From Fasciolopsis buskii (Eukaryota > Platyhelminthes > Trematoda > Plagiorchiida > Fasciolidae), in the NCBI GenBank assembly GCA_008360955.1, contig LUCM01011253.1, forward strand, positions 568,519 through 632,518: a DNA stretch of 64,000 nt, given 5' to 3'. A program made the translations under genes and the position numbers. This document shows positions 48,471-60,729 of the stretch, in pieces (the first letter of the stretch is position 1; each line of letters opens with the position of its first letter). Under the pieces are notes generated by a model that searched no databases, had not been told where the DNA came from, and was given only the letters and a program-made list of their open reading frames with translations.

Positions 48471-50829
48471 CTTGAATGTCCACCATAGGCCCGAGAAGAT
48501 GCATTAAAACAAGTGCCGTTAGAAGCTCTCCTACGTTGCTTTTTAATGTCTACCCACCGGTTCAAATAAAAGCGGCATACAGTGACTAGTTTGGGAACAA
48601 AATAATTACGATCACATTTAGATAAGCGTCCTCATTGTGGATGAAGTTTGTTCTGTATTTTCCCTGATTGATTTTTTTGCAAAATAAACAAAAAGACATC
48701 AGAAAACGAATTAACCTGCCTTTTTTAAAGCATCCCGGGGGTTACTCCTGAAACCCGGATGCCTGTTGGTACAAAATCTCGTAGTGTATAATGCTAACGG
48801 CACAGCGCGTTATATCCCTCACAAAAAGACGACACTTGCCGCATCGATTTTTCGATGCTTTGCTTACACGGCTTTGTCTAAAATCCCAACTTGCTAATGC
48901 TCCACAGACTATGATAACCGTTTGCCCAAAGCAAAACAGAGTGGAAGTATAGCGCCATAGTAAAGTCACACCATTTACGGTAGGGTGAATAATCTGCACT
49001 TGATTATTTTTGTGTGCATTCCGCAATTGGCGACACTGTTTGCTTTGATAAATGGTCTGCGCATGCAACAGGTCGCTGGCTCGACACGTGAACATTATCT
49101 ATTTATACGCTCTATACAGTTCCGTCCTGATGCAACAGCCGATGGTTGGATGGGTTTGATTTGCGCGCGGCTGATGCAGAATTTTGTTTGGTTAAGGGAG
49201 AATACCTGATCCAAAAGTCAGTCACAGCAATCATCAATTAAGTGAATAAAGATAAACTCAGCTAGTGAAAATTATCATTATTTCCATCACTTTCATTTGA
49301 TCTGGTGGAATTTATTCGAATTCACGGCTCGCCAAACGTGCAATTTGTGCTCCGCGTGATTTGCTCTCCAGCGCTCGCACACAACAAAACACACACAGAG
49401 CACAGGCAAAAGTTGCTTAGGGATGATCAGTAGTTTCCATTTTTCATGAACAGTTAGTTATACAGTAAATTCTTTGTTCAGACGACAGCCATAATTTGGT
49501 ATTTTTTTTGCACCATGCGAGTAAATTTCCACCGCACATTTTTTCACTTATTTTTCTCACAGATTAACTGGCACTTTTCAAACACTGAAAGATTGTTTTA
49601 TTTGGCGAATTTTTCCACATGGGAAAATCACGTCGAGTATTTACGACCAGCGGACTATAAGTGTGACATAAGCGCGGTTGCGAAAACGCTAGGCGACTTT
49701 TGACCATCTGTTCTATTCGAACGGGGCTATCGGGATTCATCAATGCCCTGAAAAGTTTGAAAATAACGATTGCCTGAATGGAAACCCCCGAGCCACTGGA
49801 GAACTAGGTGCAGTTAAGTTTAAAGGAAAACGAAGAACCAAATCATATTTGGTAGTTCCTGAAACAACATTATTTTATCGATGCGAACGTTGATGTTTAG
49901 TCGGACAATGATGATGGTTGCGGTGGTGATCGTCTTGTCAATGATGAACTAAATCGTTTTTTTAGATCTCTAAAAATGCTTAACAAATAATTTGAATAAA
50001 TATTTACCAAACTGTACAGTAAGCTATCTGATTCGGGAACAGCTATTGAGATGTAATGGGAAGAAGATTGGTTCCAAAACGTGACAAATGGTTTGAATTA
50101 TTGCCCTAACTCTTACTATGACCTATTTTGTTAGGTTTCGATGTTTTTAGCTACAATATGAGCTCATATGATTTCCTCATTTACAGTAACGGGCAACTGT
50201 TCCACCGGAAGGTCACGAATGATGCTCATACCGTGCGAGCTGACAGACTGGGGCTGAACTTTTCCCTTCCCATAAATTCTGTTTTCATCCTAACAGGTGG
50301 TCTGGTATGTGAGGCGGACACATTTGTTTGTGAGCCGGGTTCACTGCGGTCATCCAGGACATCCAATAGGTCTGTGGTCATTTATAAGACAGTTGTATTC
50401 ATTTGCTTATTGCTGCCCGAGTTTGTGTTTGATTGCCTCTCAATATGAGCCAATCGCGATTTATGGAAAAGTAGAGAATGTCCGGTGGACCGTGTAATAG
50501 ATCTCCTAGACATGGTAAACAATACTGCAATCGTAAATTGGACTGCTTTTGGTAGCTCCGAAAACGGTAGCAACCTCCTGGTAAAACAGTGATTCACCCA
50601 AATCATACATTTTCACATTTAGAAAGGCAAAGAGTTGAATTGGAACTGATTCCATGAAATTGCAATGAAATTCAACAGTTTAGATTTGAGCGGGAGTGAA
50701 ATTTGTGATTGTTTTCACTAGATCGGTCTTCGAAAATAACGCACTGCCAGGTATGTGTCTAAAGAAATCATCCGGCTCCGTGGTTAATGGTATACCTATT
50801 GCTAAGGTGAATTGAAGGTTGGCCGCAAC
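48471..50829. other. No gene recognised
   Basis: The 117-codon minus frame at 48742-49095, the plus frame at 49515-49703 and the 106-codon plus frame at 50128-50448 have no motif that I know. The last is preceded by TATTTTGTTAG and contains CTAACAG|GTGG at about 50297, so an exon is imaginable but unsupported. Confidence 0.45.
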
Positions 50830-51340
50830 TTTTCATCGTGTCCCCATCGTTACCCATGCTCACGAAATGACACAAGTTATAATGTCAATCAATGGCATAT
50901 TACCCAAAAATTTTTCCACCACGTTCTACCAATACTGCAAAGACAACGATGTTCAAATACACAAGGTCTTTAGGCGCGTTTTGTCGACAGTGACCATTCT
51001 CTGATCCGTAGAGTAGGACCGAACTTTCTGCCACTGCGTACATCAGATTGTACTGAAGCCTGGAATTCACAAATGCCAATCTGGCCTTCTGCACACACGG
51101 GGACACTTCATCCGGTGCACGACCACCAGGTGAGATGTGAATACTTAAGTAATAAAATCTGTCCAATTCACTCACTTCTGCCCTTCTAAATAACGAGTTT
51201 CTCTTTCGAAAATCCGATGATGCGAGAGGCATCCCAAACGGGGTTACATTACCATTCAGACATTCACCAGCGGAACACTGCTTGCCTACTCAACGTCAGA
51301 CAGAATGATGTCTAAACGGATAACGTTGTCACTATTGTCA
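50830..51340 (-). pseudogene. LINE reverse-transcriptase fragment (palm end to thumb)
   Basis: The minus frame at 50900-51232 (110 codons) follows the C-terminal half of a LINE reverse transcriptase. In order it reads FGMPLASSDF, ELDRFYYLSIHISPGG, DEVSPCVQKARLAF, then SSVLLYGSE, and then a poorly kept counterpart of the 'cysteine-containing FDHRC' segment. Above it, at about 51340-51290, a LDIILSDVE string fits the residues after a ruined catalytic YADD box, separated by stops and a frameshift. Below it, at about 50880-50830, a MGNDGDTMK string fits the following segment. The fragment differs in sequence from the 2 kb and 57 kb copies, so it is probably a separate family or an older copy. Confidence 0.75.
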
Positions 51341-51599
51341 CACAAAGGTCCATTGATTTCAGAAATAATGACAATTTTGGAATTCTAATGGAAAACCGAA
51401 CGAGGGGAAGCTCGATGAACCTTAATTCCCTAGCTGAACTCGGATGACGAATTCAGCTTCGGTTGCTCGGAAGCAAAGGTTAAAAAATGGTGACTTTATT
51501 TGGCATATCCTTCAGTAAGGGGCTGCGCCAGAGAATTGCATGATTGATCGAGTACAACAACAATTTTCAGTTTGAGAAAGACAGAGATAGTGGATATGT

Positions 51600-51850
51600 G
51601 GAAGATTTCCCTAGGTCCTAAAGTTTGCTGTGGTTCACACAATCCCGGCCCGATGTGCGAAACAGGTTGATTCTCGTGTACACATCTTCCGCGAATACTA
51701 CTGATTGTTCCAAAAGTGGCCGGTCCGCCAAGGAAAATGCTTGCTCCGATTTGCAAAGACCCTGGTCGAGTAAACTAAAGGCGTCGCTTTGGAAAGCCGG
51801 ACAGCAGATAAGTTTCAATCAGTCTGAGTGGACAAGTTCGTCTGTGTGTA
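51600..51850 (-). pseudogene. Probable LTR-retrotransposon (Gypsy-like) reverse-transcriptase relic
   Basis: On the minus strand a DAFSLLDQGL segment (about 51785) precedes AFSLAD, and after a two-base slip the other frame gives PATF (51723-51712). In Gypsy-type reverse transcriptases a TAF...GLFEF block is followed at this spacing by a PFGL..APATFQ block. Next, GTGTACACGAGAATC (51683-51669), read against the usual VY-DDI catalytic box, keeps the V-Y and the isoleucine but lacks the aspartates, and a CGCACATCGGG..NH segment follows. The reading needs frame changes and relies on spacing, so confidence is moderate. A 107-codon plus frame (51625-51948) is the likely antisense shadow. It lies just upstream of the LINE fragment, on the same strand. 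Confidence 0.4.
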
Positions 51851-54800
51851 CGTTTGCAGTGCAACCGTTTGCCATGGACACATCAAGTTGCCCACCTCTA
51901 TCTTTAACCGGATGCGCAGGCCGCTTGGTGGTTGTCTGTATCGGCTAGAATAGTACCTTATTCAGTCAATATCGATTATTTTGGCAAGCCAGGAAGCAAG
52001 CGGCTTCGAGGACGGATAATGTGTTACCAACAAAGTCCCATCACATGAGGCAATGGTAAGCAATGGAATGGGCTCAAGTTAAATTGGCTTATTTTATTTC
52101 ACCGTGATTTCTGTGCAAGCGCCATATACAAATTAAAGCAATTAGACTAATCACTTACTAAATTAACTGTGACACAAATATGTGGAAGTAGAGCGGTGAC
52201 CAAAAAAAGAAATGCAATTTGGTTCAAAAGGATGCTGTAAGTAGTTCTGTACTGATGGCATTTATGGCCATCATTACAGGACCAAAGTATGCCATGGGTT
52301 AACTTACCCCCAACAGTCTATTAACGAAATGAAATGTAAATGAATATTGTTTGTGTTCTAGGCAGGCTTGAGAAATCTAATGGTATTTTGAGAAATTTCT
52401 AGATCTGACATAGACTTCCAGGGTGTATTTCAAGTGCGGACAATTACTCACACTTAGGTAAATAGATAATTTTTGTGGAAATTAATAGTTTCATCTCTGC
52501 ATTGTCACGGCTAGAACTTGTTAGCTATCTGAGGTTTTGCGTCCAGTGGGCAACTTTTCTATTTTATCTAACGAAGAAAATTCGCACTGTCTGGCTGGAG
52601 TCAGAATCAATTCCAATTGGTAATTGCGCAACATTGTTCCAATGGGCCACAAATTCTTTGAACCTTGATAAACGAATTGTTTCTGCATGTTTTGTGTAGA
52701 CGAAATTCTGCACATAATTTTGAGCACCTAATATAACATAAAAATCCTTACACAAAAATCAGTGATTTTCGCAAAACGTAGAAGGAGAGAAAGCGTCTGC
52801 TTCGATATGGTCTTCTACGTCGTCAGCCCAATTTTTCGGGCGGCACTCTTGGGGATGAATGCGCGACCCGTTGGGGTCCTTGCTCACGTAGAAGATGCTG
52901 GGATCTCGTCGACACTAATTCATAATCATTCGATGAAGACTGCAGCTGTTGCCGATAGCTGCTGCCTTCCCCATATCTCTATGCGTCCGCATATACAATC
53001 ATTTTTAAGCTACTGGTCAGCTGACGTCTGACAGAAATGCTTATACTGTTGCATGTGGCACCGGGGGAACGGGACTGGGAGCATCCAAGAGAGCAAAGGA
53101 AGTCAAGGATACCCTGAGTTCCCAAGCCTTACATGGCTGGCGGTCTTGCGCTTAAGTTGCTATCGAGTGCAGGGTTTTCTATCTGTTACTGTCGTTCGGT
53201 AAGTTCTTTGCGTTGGTAGTTGCTTTGGAAGCTCCAAATCGAAGTGAATTCGAAGATTGATGTGTAAAAGGAACCATGCCGGTCACATGGTTTTCATGTT
53301 GGTGTCATAACAGTTTGGCGCAACAAAAGTCCGTTTTGGCCCAAAACATTACGTGAGTCCAGATGCTTAAACAAGAATGATCAACAATCCTCGATTGATG
53401 GAAGTCACCGACGATCAGTTAGAGCGCGGTCAGTTCGAGGCTAAGGCCGTGTAGGTCAAAGGGGGTGCCAGGTGAGCCGATGACGCTTTTTGATAAAGGT
53501 TTTTATTATCCAGAAACAACATGATCAGAACATATTTAAAGAAGCTCATCCGTGTTGTCAGTGGGATCAGCTGAGATAGCGAATGAACTTCTAATGTGCA
53601 TTCCTGTTTTTTCCAAACACCCAAGCTGGGCACTGAAAGCACCAACAACGAGCAGGACTTCCGCCGTATACATAATTCGAAGTAATCAAAAAACTAATAG
53701 TGTTCGTCTTTAGCCTCAAGAAAGCTGTAATTGTGGGTCCAAAAGGAATTAGACGAGCAAAAACCGTATTTGACTTTAATGCTAAACTTGGCCAGACCAT
53801 GTCGAAAAAATCTTTGGACTGACATTCGCAACTTCCAGGGTCAAAAAGAGCTAACACTGCAGTCCGCGTTGAAAATGAACAGATTTCTACAAAAACTGTC
53901 TGGACTTTATAGACAGCAATATTACTGACAGGGAAATGATAGCTTATTTCAGGATCTCGTTGCACGCATTCGTTACACTGCACTTAAACTGACCACAAAC
54001 CCTGAGAATATGACCGATCTTCCGGCACAAACATCATACGACAATTTGGAATCGGCAAATAGCGTGGAGAAGAAACAACACATGAGGAAAGCATCAGTGA
54101 TGTGATCACGGCACTAAATCATCGATTGAATGTGGGTTCCCCCGTTTGGTGCATTTATAGTAACATGCGAAAAGATACAATCCTACGGTGTAGTGACAAT
54201 AGCTGCATAATATCCTTGAACTTCCTAATAATTAGAATCTGCATAAAAATTGCCACCGTTTGCATGAAATGCAAACTGAGTGTCTTTTACTTGCCGGCAG
54301 ATCGGTCACTTTCGCGTGCAAACACGTTCGTTTGCACTGTTCATCAATTGACCATTTTAACGACTAATCGTCTGTTCAAGCACCTCTCATTATAAATAAA
54401 TGAGTAGATATAAATGGACCGCTGCTCATTCACTCATGTTTCCCTTTGTGTCGGTATGTACGACCAGTCCAGTAGGTAAGTAGAAATTAGTTACTCATCC
54501 CGATGAACATAACTACTGGTCACCGGAGATCGACAGACTTGGTTAGATGACCGATTTTTATGGCAGAGGGGAAATGACACGTTTGTGCAGTGAAATCGAG
54601 AAATCTGTGACTGTCTGAACATCCTCTATGAAGGGAAAAATCCGACTACAAAAATCGAATGGTCACGTATGACATGCTATTACTTAACACAAGCACAAAT
54701 GCAACTTCGGATACAAGAACCTTCATACTGTGCATTCAGGGGCTCAACACAGGAAAGACAAACCACAGAAACGACTATAATGTCGATTAAATAAAAGAAA

Positions 54801-55590
54801 AGTTTGCAAATAAGTTTGTACTGATCAAGTGATATCAGGAAATAAAATCGTCTTAACCAACAACCTTTAACCGATATCTGAGTGCACATTTTTTCCAGTC
54901 CATGTCTTCAGCTTATTACCGAGACATATAAACTACAAAGGGCTTTTTCAAATTTCCTGCAGCAGGTTTCTCTATCATAGGCTTATATTGGATGAATTTA
55001 TGTGCACAGGTATTTTTACTTATCGTGGAACCATGCAGAGTTGATCCGCACCTCGACTGGATTCGAAATTACGACTGAACGGGGCAGGCGCTTTCATAAT
55101 ACTGATGCTCTGCCGAATAAACTGAGCGACGGCGCGGCACATGTGCGCTTCGTGTCCACATCCGGATCTGAATACGGAGGAGGTTGACGTGTTATCACAG
55201 GTGAATAAATTATAGAGTTGTGAAATTATTCATCATGCGATATCACCAGTAAATCCGCAGACCTTCTACTACCCAAGATGATCAGTTCTACAATTAGCAT
55301 ATCGGTCAAAACCAAACTTCGTGATTGAACGAAGCATCGTAAGCGGAAAGCTGATGCGTGATGTAATGCTCGACGGCGACTGGCCTCGAATCTGTGACTT
55401 CCACCGCCGAACTCCCTGATGTTGATATAAGTAACTCGAAACAACGAAGTTCTGCATGTTTTGCATCGTGATTACGCTTGAGCATTTAACAATGTGGTTT
55501 TGAGTTTCTCAGAAAAGTCTGGTTGAAATCTAGGAGCTAAATTGTCGTAAATGCATGGTGCTTACTAGTTGATCGTGTACTCTATCGTCA
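51851..55590. other. No gene recognised
   Basis: Points of note: 52762-53031 is an 89-codon frame in locally GC-richer DNA that continues into a G-rich stretch (about 53055-53180), with the look of an old repeat. The frames at 53591-53983 minus and 53731-53928 plus overlap. A TTATTTCAG at 53944-53952 precedes a 50-codon open stretch (about 53953-54105, with NPENMTDLPAQTSYDNLES) that could be an exon but has no partner. A CTCGAATCTGTGACTTCC string at about 55385 may be a further worn SINE head. Confidence 0.4.
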
Positions 55591-55735
55591 ATAACTGGGC
55601 TGTATTGTATTGTATTGCTTTGTGTTGTGTTGTACTGTACTGCGTTAGATTACGTTGCAATGTTTAGTACGAAATGTGTTGCGTTATTCCGTACTGTATA
55701 GCAGTGCACCGTATTATGATGTATTGTGCATCTGT
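55591..55735. repeat. Degenerate TGTAT/TGTTG/TGTAC pentanucleotide array
   Basis: Interrupted five-base units of the form (C/T)TGTA(T/C)TG, TGTGTTGTGTTG and similar. The units share a frame of five and have drifted by point changes. Confidence 0.7.
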
Positions 55736-57150
55736 CAGAAACCCAGCATAGTCAAAATGAAAATAGATTGAAAGTGTAAAAATTGGTTTAATATATTCGG
55801 CCATGAGGATTAAAACGGAGCTATCATGACCTCATCCTTCTTAACCAGCATTCGTGTAAAATAAGATAAACATATGAATAAACAAATGTTAAACAAGCAG
55901 ATGAATGGGAACTACAGGAAGATCATTACGTAGAGGACTAGTGAGATCCAAAGGGATGTGAATGCTAATTTTTCGCAGTTTTTCATGTGCAAATAGTATA
56001 CTTGCATTGTGACTGAGTCAACCTGAATGGAAGAGTTTGCAGCTGACAGACAGCTCTGGGAAAATTATGTGCGCATCCATCTTAAGCGGGCCAGAAGAGG
56101 AACAGGACAGCCAGACAAATCAGTTCTGTGAAGAAGAGAATGACGAAGCGGGGCAAATGCAGAGAAACAGTTTAAACAGATTTTAAAAGTTACGACAACC
56201 TAATTTCATAGAGCTGGTTAAGCTCATAGAATAAAAGCCAGAATAATCCAGCTGCACCAGGAGTGAACTTATTCAGTTTCCATGGAACTGATCATTTACG
56301 AATAGAGAGAGATTCGAGTAGTTTGAACGCGGACCAGATTATGACAGTAGAACGAAGTCATCTTGACAGAATTTGAGACCGTGCTTTGGAATGGACCCAA
56401 ATGTTGCAGGTTTCCAGGGGGCTGAAATACCACCAGTAAAAACGACTTTTTATCGAAACCGGCCATGATTTTCGATGCCAAAATGACTCCTAATTAAAGA
56501 AGACTAATAGATTGATTAAAAGACTCACCAGATGAGGAATCCAACCCAAAAGTTCCGTAGACTCCGATGAAGAGAACTGCTGAACATCTAGAGGAATAAT
56601 CATTGTGCAGAATGCAAATTGTCCACTGGCGGATGAATGAAAGCGGTGTTCGGTGCTGATATTCCTATTCCAGATAGGCAGTCAAGTCCGATTCCGTATC
56701 AGAAAACATTAAATCAGCGTTACGCAATGACTTATCGTCGAAAGACAAGATGATGTAACACCAACTAAGCTCTCCCAGCCGTTCTGCTAAATACCTTTGT
56801 TGCTGTTCCGGACGCACGAACACACTGTACTCAGTGCGGCTTTCGTTGAGGAAGAGATTGTATTGACCAGATCTTCACACTGTGTAATTCTAGAACGGGA
56901 GTATAAGTTCCAGCAAAGCGCTTCATTGACTTACGTGCAGCATTCGGCTCTGTTGAAAGGTAGTCACTATGACACATTCTTCGAAGCAGAGGGATGCCGG
57001 AAAAGTACTTTAGGCTGTTAGAATCATACTAATGGTCAATACAGGCGCGGATACACCACAAAAAAATCTTCAGATCTTCCCCTTAATTCAGGTGATCATC
57101 AGAGTTGCCCATTGCCACCTGTTTGATTCAACTACACTATGAACTAGAAA
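55736..57150. other. No gene recognised
   Basis: Short frames only (56296-56481 minus, 56797-57021 plus); neither shows a domain. The right end may hold decayed LINE sequence upstream of 57151 that I could not align. Confidence 0.5.
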
Positions 57151-58009
57151 ACGCGTCGTGCCCTCAATAAATTTCGTGGAATACACCTTGAGCACAGATG
57201 CTGGATGACGGACCTAGAATTCCCCAATGACACTGTTATTCTGGAAGAAGGGCTTGCAACTATGCATCTGATCCTAGATCAGATTGTATGCGATACCATG
57301 ACTGTTGGTTTGGGAGTAAACATATCGAAAACGAAATAGTCCACAGCTCCACAAGACCCGTCACCCTGTACCCACATGAGTGGTAACACTCTGGAAAGGC
57401 TGGTTCACTTCAAGTACCAGGGCTCTACTATCCACCCAAACGGCCAAATCAGAGACGAGGTTGAGCTCCGCATAGGAGCGTTTTCACATCAATGCAAAGT
57501 GCTGTGGTCTCGCACGGAAATAAGCCTCCATACGGAGCCGCACATTTAGCTTAAAGCCGTCCGCCCAGTCCCGTGCGCATGCATGCGAACCCTGGCCACT
57601 AAGGGAATAAGGCACAAACAGGTTAGAAAGTTCTGACCATTGCTACCTCCGCTGTATGGCAAAAATCAAGTGGTACGACTCCGTCTCAAATCCCGCCGTG
57701 CGCCATCACTGTATGAAAGTCGAACGGCTTTCGTTGCTTCGCCAAAGAAATCACCTTCAGCGGTCCAGTCACGCTCTCCACCGACCGGAGACGGAATTAA
57801 CAAAAAGAAGCCTATTATCGTCACCCTGTTCAGACTTTAGATGTCCCCTTGATACTCAATTGAATAAGTGGGTTACGACTACTAAGGTAGAGATGGACTG
57901 CTTCGGGCGTTTGGCACAAAAGCATGATTTTGTGGTGCGCAGACCACAGTGCATGGGTGGCTGCAATCAGAGGCTCCCAAGGAGCCGACTTATTTGCAGT
58001 GGCTAGTTG
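57151..58009 (+). pseudogene. LINE reverse-transcriptase C-terminal half, broken
   Basis: One frame from 57151 encodes the end of the palm and the thumb of a LINE reverse transcriptase: RRALNKFRG, then TDLEFPNDTVIL, where the catalytic YADD has become FPND, then GLGVNISKTK and a TAG at 57337. In the same frame it continues with LERLVHFKYQGSTIHPNGQ, DEVELRIGAF, LWSRTEISLHTE and a TAG at 57547, then KAVRPV. One extra T at 57634 shifts the frame. The new frame (from 57635) reads DHCYLRCMAKIKWYDSVSN and AVRHHC, and stays open to a stop at 58007-58009. That gives two stops, one insertion and loss of a catalytic aspartate. Order and spacing match the family. The endonuclease and N-terminal palm are absent. 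The last 90 codons no longer match well and may be noncoding sequence that happens to be open. Confidence 0.85.
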
Positions 58010-58399
58010 CATAAGAAGTAAGTATATTCGTGGAAAGCTGAACTAACAACACATGTGCTGCATGGACACTAAATCATGATATTTTACAGCAAACTCAAAC
58101 CGTTATGTACCACTAGTCCGACCGTTACCTTTAGGCTGCTAGGCTTGGGAGTACAAATAATGAAATAGGAATGACATAAATTTAATGCGTCTTTGTTTGA
58201 CCATTCCGAACTTTAAAGACATTAAACTTTCATGAAGATATCCGAAACCTGAGGCCCGTTTTCTTACGTGACTTTTTGAAGTTACCTTTCGCCAATTCAC
58301 CCTGTGTTTCTATCGAACACGTCAGCGGTGAAAATTATCGCAGGATACCGGTCACTTACGTGTATGCAGAGGGAGCGAACACGCATAAGACCTTTTCAG
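58010..58399. other. No gene recognised
   Basis: Nothing found apart from the pyrimidine-containing ACCTTTTCAG at 58390-58399, which precedes the open frame described next. Confidence 0.5.
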
Positions 58400-58640
58400 A
58401 ATCCGCCTGCTAGAAAGAAGTGCCGAAGTCGACCTCGGCAATCTCATTCAGCAGCTTGCACAGACTGCAGTCGAAACAACTGAGTCATATGGGTTCACGG
58501 TCGTAACAACTAATTGTGACACTTTGCAAAAGATAAATGACTCAATTATTCGAACATCTGTTGCACTTTTACTTCGAGTTGACGACATTGATTTCGAACA
58601 AATTGCCCATAAATTGCATTATTCCTCTCCCATCAAATGA
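58400..58640 (+). CDS. Candidate terminal coding exon, product unknown
   Basis: After ACCTTTTCAG (58390-58399) a frame without ATG runs for one base plus 79 codons to a TGA at 58638-58640. The composition is protein-like: IRLLERSAEVDLGNLIQQLA, then a Thr/Val-rich middle, then SIIRTSVALLLRVDDIDF and a short polar tail ending SSPIK. The LLLRVDDI string resembles the C-terminal motif of CCT/TCP-1 chaperonin subunits, but the residues before it do not fit that family, so I do not call it. It could be a real last exon of a plus-strand gene, part of an unknown transposon frame (it lies 390 bases after a LINE relic) or chance. Confidence 0.25.
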
Positions 58641-60729
58641 TCTGCGGAACTGAGTATCTTGATTGAGAGACTTTACATCTAGTTTTAATAGAGTAGAAAT
58701 AAAGCACATATTCATTAATGCCTTCTGTGCAAGCAGTAACCTTTGGTTTGTAACGCATGTATCTCAGAGTTCGTCTACAGCAGTTTCCGCTAACACATTT
58801 CCATCTAAAATACCAAAGTTTTGATTCTGTCGTGATAAAAACTGTAGATTCACTGTATCCAAGCCAGATGAGTTAGAAACCACCAAAAAGATTCATTCAT
58901 GCACAAACGCACACACCCATACTAACAGACGCAGACACAGAAATACAAACACGAGCACACACCTATGCATGGTCCAATTCCATCATCATACCGACATCGA
59001 TTTGCCACTGTTGGAATGTCTTTAACCTAAACTCCAAACGGCGGCATCACCTTCAGATCCAATATCGTATCCGAGTTCAGAGAACCCGTAAATCGGGCGC
59101 CGATTACAGCACACGGATCACATAAATCATCGTATAGTCTCATATACTGAGTAATGCACCTTGGTTGCGTTAGCACAAGCATACGTGCACATAGTGCATG
59201 TGTGAAAACTCATCCACCCTGTTTACGAACAAACAAAGCAGGTTGAACGAATATGTCGCTTGGAGTGAAAATTCCATGTCAGGCGGATCGATTGTCTTAC
59301 TGATCCTCGCACAGGATATTACGTAACCATCAGTGTTTGTGTATGTGTGTCTGTGCAAGAGAGAGAGAGACAAAAGACGCGGATACACAACTCCAGTGGA
59401 GTCGCACTAACAAATGCATGTGCATGCACATGCACACACACAATTCACTCGAACATATTGTGTGTACAATCAAGCACGCGCAACCCTAACAAAAATGAGA
59501 TATTTGTGCCTATAATGGACTGCAAAAATGCAGCCAGTTAAACTAACCGTTAAGGGCTTCTACGACGACTATCATTCGTTTACATTTGAAATGAACTGCG
59601 GATGTTGCACTACACTATGCCACTTCAGGCACCAACTGATTTGGAGCGGAATGGTGAAATCCCGTGAATTCATTTTAATCATTGTTGACATTTAGAAATT
59701 TTATGGTTCACGAATTTACTAATGATTAGGTATCAAAGCTCAGCTATTTAAGAACTCATGAACGAAGTGCATAGCTGCTTCACTCTTGCTAGGAACCATC
59801 AACATTGCATAGCCCTCGCACCCGGTCAGGGGTGTGAGGTAGGAAAAAGGATTAAAAATCGAACATCCTAGGGATTAACGCCGGCTGTCCATGTTTTAGA
59901 AGACTGTTGAACTTCACACAATTTGACATCCTTCCTATACTGATGTGAAGTTGTTTTTTTTCAGTCCATCTCAAGTTACGAAGACCGCAGTTGATGAAAG
60001 CCGCTAGAACACTTAGTTAACATCACAGAATCCTCCATTTCATATCCTTGTTTTCTCATAATTTTCATTAAAGAAAGCTGAAGGATTACAACACCACAAA
60101 ATGCTTCAGCGTGCTAAGGACATAAGGTGATAACAAGCAAAAGTATTACTATTTCGAGGTAGTTTGATACTACTCGTATTTAGAGTGGTCAAGGATCGAC
60201 GACAAACAGAACCATACACGCTGGGGCAGTACATGAAGTTGAGTCCAGATTAACGGGAAGTAAATTAGGTGCACTTGACTTGCATTGTTGCAAAGCATAC
60301 GTCGAAATGCCCGTTGGAAAAGAATGCATCGTTGGGTTTTCCGCCTCATATAACAACAAGTCTGTGGAGCTATAACACAAGTAATGCTAGATGCCACAAA
60401 GGAGCTTCTTCACTGAACTATGGGTCCTTCCCGCATAGAGGAACGGCCTCCTCACCATCATTTGGACTTCATAGTAAGGGTAGTTGGCAATCAACTAGGC
60501 GTGACGGTAATATTAATTAGTTAATATGCGAGAACTAACAACAGAAAAGCATCGTCAAACACTGACCAAAACAATGTAATTTGTCCGGGATCAGCAAACT
60601 TATTTTATTTTAATACGTAAACCTCGGGTACAACAATAAAATGCCACATTAAAAGAGGGCCGACATAAAACAGTAAAATTAACGAAAGCAAAAACTGAAA
60701 AGGTGATAAATATTTTACCTTTTACTTCC
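58641..60729. other. No gene recognised; CA/TG-rich patches
   Basis: CA-rich interrupted repeats lie at about 58895-58965 and mixed TG/GA/CA patches at about 59335-59445 (including GAGAGAGAGA and GCATGTGCATGCACATGC, which is palindromic). The frames at 60170-60397 minus and 60269-60520 plus overlap each other and have no motif. Confidence 0.5.

Noticed and set aside
51625..51948. 107-codon plus frame
   Set aside because: Antisense to the probable Gypsy-like reverse-transcriptase relic, with no motif of its own.
55226..55260. Fourth copy of repeat A (GTGAAATTATTCATC...GATATCACC)
   Set aside because: Only about 30 bases resemble the 5' end and the match then stops; this could be chance.
58560..58620. 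CCT/TCP-1 chaperonin C-terminus
   Set aside because: Only the LLLRVDDI string fits. The upstream residues lack the conserved segments, and the spacing is off by about two residues.
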